DNA of 64,000 bases, from positions 104,003,937 to 104,067,936 of the forward strand of contig NC_133665.1 in NCBI RefSeq assembly GCF_037893015.1, given 5' to 3'. The notes below the pieces were generated by a model. The model did no database searches. It had not been told where the DNA came from and worked only from the letters and a program-made list of their open reading frames with translations. The DNA comes from Macrotis lagotis. Lineage: Eukaryota; Chordata; Mammalia; Peramelemorphia; Peramelidae. Below are positions 1 to 12,100 of the stretch, in pieces. Within the stretch, counting starts at the first letter, position 1; each line of letters opens with the position of its first letter. The position numbers and the translations under genes are program-made.

Positions 1-76
1 GCTGACCCTTCTGACTTTCCTCCACCTTCGCAAATAAACATGCTCTATCCCACCCTTATCTTCAACTTCTACTCAC

Positions 77-103
77 AGTCTCTCCAGGTTCCCCTTTCTG
101 GCC
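77..103 (-). CDS. COL7A1: COL7A1 exon 30: first Gly-X-Y triplets of the collagen domain
   Basis: A 27-nt exon reading GQKGEPGET: three Gly-X-Y triplets starting the triple helix, bounded by a gttctcag acceptor and a gtgagt donor. Bases 1-76 look intronic and contain no further Gly-X-Y exon. Confidence 0.9.
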
Positions 104-3100
104 CTGAGAACATATATGGGGCAGAGACAAAGGTGGTCAGATCCAAGTACCATCTCTCAGTTTCCCTTCTTCCCTTCTCCCTATCCAAGAACCCCTGGAT
201 ACTCACCTTCGGACATTGTGATGGACAGGGTGTAGGCCTCAGCTATAAACACAAACAAAGTCTCCTTGAAGTCTAAGCAGCTTGAGTTCCCCCCCCCCCA
301 CCCTGAGTGTCCTTCCCAAACCCATCCTTGGAGTTCTAGGTCCCCTCAGGCTGTCTACCCATGCATCTCTCACCTGGGTGCCAGAGGATGCATGGCAAAG
401 AGCAGTGGCCAGACCACCAACTGCCTGCTCCAGGCCACGGGCATTGTCCACAGCAATAAAGACAGGAGGAGGATCCACACTGGACACTAGTCGCCTCAGT
501 TGCTCTGGTTGAGCCCCAGGCATGCCCAATGCAAGCACAGAGATCCCTGCCAGAAGCATTGCTCAGACTGTGGGGCCCCCACACGTAGATGCCATATCTT
601 TCCCTCAGACTAAGATTTTCCCTAAAATGGGAACTCTGCTTCCCCCTAACACTTAAAATTGTGTTATCCCCACAAACCAACTCACCTGCAGCTTGAACCT
701 CTCGAGCAGGACTGATGACATCATCCCCAGAAGGACTATCCACCACCACCACCAGCAAGCCGGGTACATGAGCACGACGTCCTTTGCTGCCAGGGGCCAA
801 CTGGTACCTATATGCCATAGAGATGGCAGCTCCTAAAGGGAAAGAGCACTTGGAGGCTGGGCCCTAAAGAGAGAATTCCTAACTCTGTCTGCCCCAGGAC
901 TATCCCTTTCTCAGCCACTAAATCTGGATGCTTGGGGACAGATGGCAAGCCCACAAACCAACCCCAGAGAGCCAGAGAACCCAGGAGACAGAGCCTGGGC
1001 AGTGACTTGAATTGTGTCATCCCATTCTGGCCTAGTCCCTCACCAAGGTTGTTCCCACTTGGATCTCTGTAGGGAATGTCCTGGATCCGCTGAAGCATGG
1101 AGTTTAGATCATAGGAGCCATTCAGGGGGGCCAAGGGGGTGGCTCGATGACTGTAGGTCATAAGCCCAACCTGCAAGGGAGGAGGTTTGAGAGCTGAGAT
1201 GGAAGTCTGGGAATATCTTGTAATTCATTATAGGTGTTCCAATCCAACCTTGAAAGCTTAATTCCGAAGTCCACCACCACTTCCTGTCTTCCCTGATCCC
1301 TCTGGTAAGAATCACCCTCCATTCAAACCTAAACATCAATTAGCATCTGTTTACACCTTTCTGATGGAGAGAATGTTGGGTATTCTAGCTACTGGTGTTT
1401 GTGCATTATCCATCCATTAAACTGAAGTCCAGAGCCCAGAACAGATAGCCATTAATAGCAGGTGATAAATAACAGCATTTTTAATAAACTATTGAATGGG
1501 GGCAGCTAGGTGGTGCAGTGGATAGAGCAACAGCCCTGAAGTCAGGAGGACCTGAGTTCAAGTGTGACCTCAGACACTTGAGAATTAGCTAGCTGTGTGA
1601 CCTTGGGCAAGCCTTGTAAAAAAATGTTAAAAAGTAAATTGTTGAATGATAGTCCTCAGTAGACCCAGAGAAAAGACATTGGCTTGGGATGAGAACTGGA
1701 GATGGGTCTTTCTGGTGGAACAGCTATTAGGTGGGGGATGAGGGGGAGGGGCCTTTTAGAAAGAAAGGAGCTGGAAGAGATCCCAGTAGCATATGCTGAT
1801 TGAGATGGAAGGTAGCACTCCAGAGCTGTGTGCTCAAGACCACCCCAGAAGGAATTCACCCTCCCTGGGGTATGAGGAAGGTAAATAATCTGGGGAGATG
1901 CTGAACTCAAGATGCTATCAGAAAAACATAGGATGGGAGGGCAGCTAGGTGGCACAGTGGATAGAGCACCAGCCCTGGAGTCAGGAGTACCCGAGTTCAA
2001 ATCCAGCCTCAGACACTTAATAATGACCTAGCTGTATGGCCTTGGGCAAGCCACTTAACCCAATTGCCTAGCAAAAAAAAAAAAAACCTAAAAAAAAGAA
2101 AAAAGAAAAACATAGGATGATAAAGTCACAAGGATGTTAATTAGATAGTCCAAGTTCACCAAACTAAGAAATTCATTTGTGTCCTCGAGGGAGTAGAAAG
2201 AGATTCTGATGAATGCTAGTTGAAAGAATGAAAGGAAGGAAATAAGTATTTATTAAGTGCCAACTGTATGCCAGTCACTATGATAAGTACTTTATAAATA
2301 TTATCTCCTTTGACAATAAATGCTTATTTGAAAAGGGGTCCAGTTAGGAAGAAATCCCACCATTTCCAAGAACCAAAGGTGAGAATACAAGAATTCAGTC
2401 TAGGTCCAAAAATCCAATTAGTGTCTGTAATCTAAACAGTAAGGCCAGTCAGGCCCTTGTAAATAGAAAGGGGATTGACAATAGGGAACTGTTTGAGTTT
2501 TAAATCATAACAAAATTGTAGATTTAGAGGACCATTGGATCTTAGGACTAGATGGAATTTTAGAGAACACTGCTTTACAGATGAAGAGACTAAGATTTAG
2601 GAAAAGACAGAAACAAGCCAACATGACTAGTAAAAGGCAGGTCTAGAACTAGAACCAGGGTTCACTGACCTGCAGTTACCTAAACGATGTTAGAGTGTAC
2701 TTATAAATGAATGCTACTGGATGGAGTCTGATCAATAAAGGTGCTATGAGGTAATGGAAAGAGCCTTAGCCTGGGAGTCAGGAGGTCTGGGCTCCCACAT
2801 CCACCACTCCCTAGCTGTGTGACTATGGAGAAGCCACTTGCACACACAGTGTCTCAGTTTCTCTATTTCTAACACAAGGAGAATAGATGTGATCTCTAGA
2901 AGATCCCTCCTAGACCTAATGTCTTTATTGTATAATTATAAAACTAAGAATTGAAGAGAATAGAATGAGCTGAATATAGGGGGAAAGGAGGAATTACTGA
3001 AAAGGGAGAGAAGTCAGAAAGGGGGCAAGCAGGGGCAGCTAGGTAGTGCAGTGTATAGAGCACCAGCCCTGGAGTTAAGAAGACCTGAGTTCAAATTCAG

Positions 3101-6100
3101 CCTCAGACACCTAGCTGTGTGATCTTGGGCAAGTCACTTAACCCCATTGCCTTGCAAAAAACAACAAAAAAAAAAACAATGTTAAAAAAAAGGGGGGCAA
3201 GCATCCAATTGTAGGATCTCTCTACAGGTGAAACTTCTGCCTTTGGCATCCTGAGTAGCAGCAGTAGGAAAGAAGTCTCCTGAGGCTGGGGCAGAGGACA
3301 AGAAAATACCTGCATAGCATCGGGCCCAAGAGGCCCCAGGGCAGACATCAGGCGGCTGAGGGCAGACTTCACCACACCTGAGTGATGTTCGTTGTCCTTA
3401 GTGGCATGGATAAGGAACACAACATCTGCCTTGCCATGTGTGCACCCTGCAGACAGGGGAGGGGAGAAAGTGTCCCAGAGGGTATCGTCACCATGTTTCC
3501 CATGATTGCCAGATCCTCCTGGTGTCACCCACCACCCGTATCTAGCAGACCTGGCTCCCCCAGCTCTTGACATCACTCTGTTTTGCATCTCACTGGTCAC
3601 TGATACCCAGTAGATCTGTCCTCCACCCATCTCCCCCCAGCTCCATACCCACTCCAAATGCTTGCCCTATGACCTCTTTACCAGGGTGTTGAGTGACTGA
3701 AACCTCAGGACCTCGGCTGTTCCCTTGGACTGGTGTTAAGGAAAAGGTGTAGGAGATGCCAGGTTCCAGCCCTGGTACTCTATAGGAGCTCAAGGAGCCT
3801 GAAAGTGTCTTCTGGGACCCAGGGGCAGCTACCAAGGTGGAAAGCAAAGAGGAGATATAAGAAAGATTAAGTATGAGGAGCATCCTCCTCCACCAGCATA
3901 CAATGTTCTCTTGCCATCAGACAGCCCCCCCCCCCCCAAGGATTCCCCTAGGCCTTTAAGGCCTCCTCATAAAATTTCAGATACACATCCGGTATTCCCA
4001 GTTTACAGATGGCCCAGATGTCCTTAGGATACCCACATTCCACAAACAGCCCTGGAGCTGTCTCTCATAAAGGAGCTGGAGACTTCCGAGGGAGAGCATG
4101 CTCCCCAAGTATCTAATGTCCCAACCCTGTGTTGGGGGGGGGGGGGGCTAAGTCTCAGGTCCCCGCACCAACACCGACGAGTCCCTCCAGCCTGTCCACC
4201 GTCAGGCCCTCTTACAGTGACCAGATCCTGGAACGGGTCTCCAAGACAGGACGTAGCTGGACGTTCCTGGTACCGGCGTCCAGGCCAACGTCACCGAATC
4301 CATGGAGGTCTCCAGGATGCGAAGGTCAGGGGTAAGGAGGGAGGGGAGTTCTGTGGACGGGGCCGGGAGTCAGCGCATGAGGTCATGGGGGGTGAATGGA
4401 GTTGGGGAGGGCGTCTCCGAAGGGGGGAGAGGGGCTTGGGAGAGAGCAAGGATGCGGGATGGAGGGAGGTGGGAGAGAATGAGGGGAGGGGATAAATGTT
4501 CTGGAGAAACCTCATTAGGGAAAAGGAGAGGGGAGAGGGAAAGGGAAGAAAGGGGATGACCCCAGGGATCACACCCGCACCGAGGGCCAGAGACGTGACA
4601 TTGCCTCTGGTCTAGAGGAGAAGTGGGGCCCGAGCCCAGGGTTCGGGGCTCCCCGCTGCGCACCCTTCTGCCGCGGCGCAGTGTTTGGGTCAAGGGGAGA
4701 CACAGGCTGGCGCGGCTCCAAAGGGGGAAGGAAGGGGCGGCGGTCTGGGGAGGGGGCCCCGCTTTGGGGAGGGCCCTCACCGGTGCGGGCAGACAGGGCC
4801 GCTGGCGCGCTCTCCCCGGATCCAGAGGGCCCCAGGGCGGTGAGGGTCACACGGTACAGCGTGCCCGGCTCCAAGCCCACCAGGTCGTGGTGGCTGACGC
4901 CTGGGCCCAGGACCTTGGACTGCTCTGGGCCTCCTGGAAGACAAGGCGGGGAGCGGCGGGGAGGAATCAGGGCAAGCGCCCCGCGCCCCGCGCCCCGCGC
5001 CCCGCGCCCCGCGCCCACGGAGGACAACAGTGAGGGACACGGAAACGTGACAGACCGGGACTGGGGAGAGGCGGGGCGCAGCGGGAGGGAGAAGGCGAGC
5101 GCGGGTCCGGGGCGGGGGGCGGGGCGGGGGCGGGGCCTGCGGTGGGGGGGCGGGGCCCGGCCCTCACCTTCGGGCCGCCAGCGGAGCCGGAAGCCGCCGG
5201 CCCCGGGCGCGGGGTCCCAGGCCAGGCGCAGCGCGCGCTGGTCGCTGTGCAGCAGCCGGAGCGAGCCTGGGGCCGCCGGGGTCACGGGCGCTGCGGGGAG
5301 AGGGCGGGGTCAGGCCTGCGGCCCCGCCCCCGCCCCGCCCCCGCCCCCAAGGCCCGCCCCCTCCGGGAGCGCTCCCGGCCGTACGGGTGGTCACTGTGAG
5401 GCTCACGGGCGCCCCCTCGCGGTTCCCTATGAGCGCAGTCACCCGGACTGTGTAGCTGATGCCTCCCTCCAGGCCCCCGATCTCAGCCGAGTCCGTGTCT
5501 CCTGGGAGCATCCGGCTACTCTCCGGGCCGCCTGGGGGGACAAGCACAGGCATGGGGGGCGGGTGACGTGGACGCAAGGGAAGGACGATTAGCCACAGAG
5601 CCAGGGAAGTCAGACGCTCCTCGTAACTTATGGGGGAGCTGGGGATCCCAGGGTCCCCCAGGCTGCTGGGGGGCTGAAATGAGCGAGAGTCGGGGGTGCC
5701 GGGGGCCAGGGTCTCAGGGCAGGAGGCTTACCGTCTCTTCTGCCCCACACCAGCCTGTAGGAGGTGGCCCCAGGGACCCCCACCCAGGTGACTCGGACAA
5801 CATCACTGGACGAGTCGAGGATCTGCAGCCTGGACACAGCACCTACAGGCTCCGCACCTGGGGACGAGGGACCTGGATCACAAAGCGGCCGCCGCACCTC
5901 AGACCATGGTGGATCCAGAAAGGAGACAGTTCCAGAGGGGACCTGGCTTAACTAGGGACTTTTAACCAGGCCTGATCTGGATAACCAGTTCACCAGTGAC
6001 CAGTCTGAGATGGGGCATAAGCAATCAGTCATGGAAAAGGACCAGTTGAGGAGGTGACTGGTCGGGTTCGGATAGACTGGAGACAACTTACTGGTCCTCA

Positions 6101-9100
6101 CAGACACAGAAGCAGCTGCCCCTTCCAGGCTGCCCACCAGGGCGGTCACTCTCACCGTGTAGTCTGTGTTTGGCACCAACCCATCGATTTTGGCTGTCGA
6201 AGCTTCCCCAGGGACTAGCTGGGATTGTTCTGGCCCTGGGAAACCAACCGTGCTTTCCATCAGTGCTAGTGACTGCCAGACGGACAGCATCCCTCTCACC
6301 CCAGCTGTCCACGGAATTCTCTCCTTAAAAAAAATGATCTCCTCCCATCCTCAGACAATGAGAGCCTTCACATTGATGGGGCAAGACAGGGATCTCCATG
6401 CTGTCTGCATAACCTCCATCACAGTAACCCCAATAAACACTGTCCTACAAAGACAAGGCCCAATGGTTCCTGCCCCCCAAAACCTGCACCTCTGCCTGAA
6501 TGCCAAGAGATCCTATAATTGGTGGCTCCTGGGACACCCGTCCAGGCGATCCTGACAGAGGAGCTCCCAGCCTGAGTCACACGAAGACCAGCCACGGATC
6601 CTGGAGAGTCTGGAGAGACAATGAGGTGGAATGGGAAGTTGGGGGGAGACAATAAGGTGTGATGGTATGTCTGGGAGAAACAATGAGATGGAATGGCGTA
6701 TCTGGGAGAGACAATGAGGAGGAATGGGGCATCTGGGGGAGACGATGGGATAGAATGGGGAGTCTGGGGGAAGGCATTAGTGGTAGCAAAAAGAGAAGGG
6801 GGTCTTGGGAAGAAGCCAGGGGAAATACAAGAGGAGTTTTAAATGGGAAAGATCTGCCTGAGAGAGGTTAGGAGAAAGAGTCCAGGAGGAGGGGGTCAGG
6901 GTCTCACCTGTGAGGATGTTGATAACTGAGGGGGGACCCTGCTCAGCACCCCGTAGGGCAGACACTGAAATTTGGTAAGTGGTCCCTGGCCGTAGTCCCC
7001 CAATGTCAGAGGATATGGTATCTTCTGGTAGAGTCTTGGAAAACTCTTGGCCTGGATTCCAAGAGTGATGAATCCACTTAAAGATCCTGACCCTTATATT
7101 CTGATCAACTTCTCCCACCCCATGACCCCCTAAAATAGCTTTGGTCTTCCTTCCTTTTACCCATCCTGATCAAGATCCTCCCTCTCTTCCTCCCCAGCCC
7201 TCTTCATCTGAACCAGTGCCCCACCCAGCCCTGCCCTTGAGCCCCCACTGATTCTTCCCAACTAACCATCTCTCATTCTCCAGCTTAGCCGGTAACCACT
7301 AGCTCCCGGCACTGCTCCCCAGGACACCTGGACCCGGCCTGGTTCTGATGCTACCACTCGAAGTCTGGGGACTCTGGGCAAGGGCTCTGGATCTGTATGA
7401 GCAGGACAAAGATTGAACTGAGGCACTCCCTCCCACATCAATCTACCCTTACGCAATGGTCACTGCTTCCCTTGTGTCCACTTCACAGTGATAGTCAACC
7501 CCCATCCCAAGCCTCCAGAAATGATTGAGTCCTTCACCCCACCACCAGAGACATAGCCACCCCTGGAGTTCTGGCCTCCAGTAGAGCAAAGCCTCACCGA
7601 GCCGAATAGTGAGGATGCCAGGGATGCCTTCTCGGTTCCCTGCCAAGGCTGACACACGCACCACATAGCTCACACCAGGCTGGACTCTGTCCAGCTCAAA
7701 ACTTGTCTGGTCAGCGGAAAGCCTCTGGGACTTCTCGGAGCCATCTAGAGGATCAGAAGAAGTAAGGCACAGATACAGGGACAAGGGGACAGAGACCGTC
7801 AAAATATGGACAAAGAAAGATACCAATAGGGACAGAACAAATGAGGATCAGCAAGCATTCATGCTGAGACAGCTTCCTGCAGGGTGAGGGTCAGTGGAAA
7901 GAAGGTGGGCCTTGGAGGGAGACCACTGGCTATGGAGAGGCTGGGTACGCCCCAAGGAAGCGGACAATGACAGTCGCCACTTACCTTGTGTGTTGCGTAC
8001 CACAAAACGGTAGCCAGAGGCCCCAGGCACAGCACTCCAGACCACCTTGGCCAGTCTCCTGGACAGGGATGTTTCAGCTACTCGTAGATCAGACACTTGG
8101 CCAGGGGTTGGTTCCAGCACTAGGTGAGATTGGGGAAGTCTTGAAATCCAGAGCCCTTGCCAATGGACCCACTTCTTGGTGAAAGACACCTCCACCCCAA
8201 GCCTCTAGCATTGACAGAGCCCCTCATCCTTCACCAGAGACCTGAAGTTCTAGCACCCCTGGAGGGCAAACCTTCCACCTAATAAGAACCTTCCAAAATA
8301 GAAGCACCACTGCCCCCCACACTGGGCCCCTCCTTGCTGGGTCCCTCACCCTGGGTCTCCCCAGGGTCTCTCCCTGCCCCTACTCAAGTCATTCTCTGAG
8401 TCCAATAAAGAACTTTCCCTAATATGGGCATCACTGCCCCCACACTGGGCCCATCCTTGCTGGGTCCTCACCCTGGGTGCCCCCTGAACCTCTCCTTGCC
8501 CCTACCCAAGCCCTTCCCCAGTTCACCAAGCTCACCCGTTTGAGAGATGGTGGCAGGCGTGGCAACTTCACGTCCCTCATAGAGAGTATAGAGTGTTAGT
8601 CGGTACTCGGTTCCAGGCTGCAGCCCCTGAAGCTGGTAACTGGTCACATCCGTGGACAGCACCACTGACTGTGTTGGCTCTGAGCCTGACCAGGGGGAGT
8701 GGAGGGGAGGGGAGGTCACAGGCCTGAACACCTCCTCAGATAGTGGTTCCCTATTTGCTCTCTCTCAAAGAAGCTTATGGTCCAAGCCCAGACTCCCCCC
8801 CTCATCACCCACCACAGTCCCTCACTAACCTCTTACTGGCCTCCACTCCAGCCTGTAGCCCTGGGCCTCAGGGATGTGGGTCCAAAAAACGTGGATAGAT
8901 GTGGGGCCCAAGATGACTGTCTGTAAGTTCTGAATGATGTCCAGCTCTGGCCAAGGACACAGGAAGGTTCAGTACCTCAGTGAACAAAGTCTGGGTCCCC
9001 TCTTCTCTCAAAGGCTTCCTGGTCTAGTCAAAAGTAGAGTCCCTTCACCTTGATAATAGATACCTCTTCCCGACCTAACCTGTTCTGGCTGTCAATGATG

Positions 9101-12100
9101 AGGAGGTCCCTGGTGTCCGGCCATGTAGAGGGGTCACGGTCACTGAGTATTCTGTGTCTGGACTCAAGCCCTTTAGAAGGGCAGATGATTGTCCTTGGGC
9201 AAGGTCCAGCTGCTGGGAGGCCCCACCTGGGGGAAGTTTGGAGATGCTCAATGGAGGAAAAGGGGATGAGAGGTAAGAGGGAGAGGGCATAGCTGAGACA
9301 GGAGGGAGGAGAATATTCATAACACAGTATGTCAGGGATCCCCCAGTTTCCCTGATACCCCCATCTTACTCTCTAAACTTCTCCAGGTCACTCGATAACC
9401 AGTGGCTCCAGCCATTGCCCTCCAGGCCACGAGGAGAGAGTGAGCTGTGGCATTCTGGATGAAGATCATAGGTCCTTCCAGTGCAGCTGTGAGGGGGGGG
9501 AAGGACCACTCAGAGAGGAAAGAGGCAAAGGCAGGATGTCAAGAGGGTCACTCCTGGGTCTGGCTTGTAGGGGTGAGATCAGAAGCTAAGCAGCCCAGTA
9601 GGAAACCCCAGGATCATGGTTGGAGGTTGGGGAGAAGTTCTAGATAAAGCATGCAGATATAGGCTATGGGAATAAAGGAGAATATGGGAGTCAGTCAAAG
9701 GTGAGGGAGGACTTAAGCTTGGGAGACCCCCAAAGGAAATCAATGAGAGATATCACTCACAGGTCTGGGCAGTCCTACTCACGGCCTCCCCAACACTGTT
9801 GGCATACTGGGCAACCACTGTCACCTGGTATTCAGTCTGTGGCCGCAAACCTTGCAGCCGTACACGTGTCTCCCCTGCTGGTACAGTCACCTACCCCAGG
9901 AAACCCAGGACTCAGTGTTGGCTGTTTGGCTGCCTTAGGTCCCCAGTTGCTCCCAAGCCTTCACTCCTCTTTGCTCCTCACCTCCCGCCGCTGGTCCGGA
10001 ATAGGCTGTCCTAGCCCAGTGAGAGGGACATACTGGACCTTGTAGCTGATCACAGGACCACTAGCTGCTGTCCATTCAGCCAAGAGGGAGTCACTGCTTG
10101 CCTGTGATAAAACCAGATCTCGGGGACCAGAGGGGTGGCCCTCAGCTGCAGAGAGATAGAGGGCACCATCTGTGAGAAGTATGGCAGACAATCCCCTCAC
10201 CCATTCCCCAAAGTGACTGTGCTCAGAGGTCAACATCAAGGAGTAGGATGCCATTCAAACTCAGAACAAAAGGACTAAGAAGCTGCATTTATGATGGGAA
10301 GAGAGCTGGACCTGAAGCAGATCTGTGGCCTTGGGAAAGTCAATCACTGTAGTAGAGTTCCATTTCTTCATCTACAAAATGACACTAGACTCCTTCTGAG
10401 GTCCATCTCTGCTCTAAATTCTACACTCATAAGTGGGAATTTGAATTTTCATAACTCCATATGCAGTGCTGTTCCTCATCATGCTGCCCTTCTCTCCTGG
10501 ATCAGGCAGAAGCTCCATTCCTTGGAGTCTGGGAGAAAGTGGTTCAGAGATGGTCCGCAGACAGAGCCCCGAGATCACCCTGGCTATTTGCTTGACTCTG
10601 CCATCCTCTCCAGTCTCCAGTCTCTGCCTCCTCTTCACACTCCTAAAAAGACTCGCCTACATGGCCTCCAACATTTTTCTTTGTTGTTTATCTTTCTTAA
10701 TGCTCTCTCCTGGGACACTCATCTCCAACTTTTTTTCCTGCTTGCTTGGTCTCCCTCACTGGTTCTCCAGCCTCTTCTCAACCCCTAAGCCTCTGCCCTG
10801 TGTACACTGACATTCTCTATACTCTCCGGGTGATTTTATCTATGGGTTCAACTATCACCCCAGAGTCATCATACAAATGACGCCCAAATCTAAATATCCA
10901 GTTCCAGTCTCTTTCCTGAACCAAAGTCAATCAACAAGGATTTACAACTATGTGGGAGGTGCTAAGAATATAAAGTCAAAAATGAAATAATCCCTGCCCT
11001 CAAAGAGCTTGCATTCTATGGGGTATAGGAAATACATTTGTGTACATAAACCAGAAGGTGATGATGGGGCAGGGGTGAGGGAAAGGGCACTAAGCTGCTG
11101 AGGTAATCAGTAAAGGCTTCATCTAGAAGGTAATGATTGAGCAGAATTTTAAAAGAGACAAGGGATTCTATAAGGCAGAGGTGAGACCAGAAGATAGCTA
11201 ATGCAGAGGAACAGAGATGGGAAATGAGTGGCCTTCAGGATGACTGGATTATAGAATGACCAAAATGAATAATGTGTAATAAAGTTGGAGACGTACATTG
11301 GGACAAACTTCACTTTTCCAAGGGCATAAGGGACTAAAAATACAAACACAGCTGAGTTCTCGAGGTGGGAATGTGGTCATTGAGTAAGAATAATAGTTCC
11401 CATTTTTATAACACTTTATCTCCTTTATAGGTCACAGTGCAGGTATTTTGATGTCCATTTTATAGGACAACTGTCCAAGGTGTCACAAAATGTCAGTGAA
11501 AATTAGAGTTGTCTCTCCTAACTCACTATATTACACTTCCTTTTTCACACCCAAAGGGAGGGTCTGCAAGTTAGAAAGGGGTATAACAATAGGGAATAGA
11601 GGCAACTAGATGGCAATGTGGATATAGCATGAACCCTGGATTCAGGAGGAATGAGCTCAAATCCAGCCTCAGACACTTGAAGCTAGCTTTATAGGCCAGG
11701 AAAAAGTCATTTAATCTTTTTTTTTTAGGTTTTTGCAAGGCAAACAGGGTTAAGTGGCTTGCCCAAGGCCACACGGCTAGGTAATTATTAAGTGTCTGAG
11801 ACTAGATTTGAACCCAGGTACTCCTGACTCCAGGGTTGGTGCTTTATCCACTGCACCACCTAGCAGTCCCCAAGTCATTTAATCTTGATTGCCTCTAGGG
11901 GGAGGTGGGGGTGGTGAACAATGGGAATATCTGGAAGGGACTGCTTACACTCCAGATTCTAGAATTAGAAAACCATAAATCTCAAGAGTTAGAATTTAGA
12001 AGGAAATAAGGATAAAGAAACAGGTCCCCAAAAGTGGTTCACCTGAATTCACCCAGATTGACTGTCCAGAACTAGATCTCTACTTCTAAACATCATCATC

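Larger units (their letters stand above)
4600..5570. other. Internal CpG-rich block inside COL7A1 (exons 20-22)
   Basis: CpG density rises sharply across exons 20-22 and their introns. It includes GGGGCGGGG runs at 5110-5160 and 5320-5345, unlike the flanking AT-neutral introns. It could be an orphan CpG island or the result of GC-biased gene conversion. Confidence 0.7.

Noticed and set aside
1..76. Another Gly-X-Y exon of COL7A1 at the left edge
   Set aside because: The minus-strand sequence has no glycine periodicity and no acceptor/donor pair. It looks intronic.
4569..5592. Plus-strand 303-codon and other long frames opposite COL7A1 exons 20-22
   Set aside because: They are antisense shadows in GC-rich DNA. 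The minus strand carries clear FN3 exons with splice sites.
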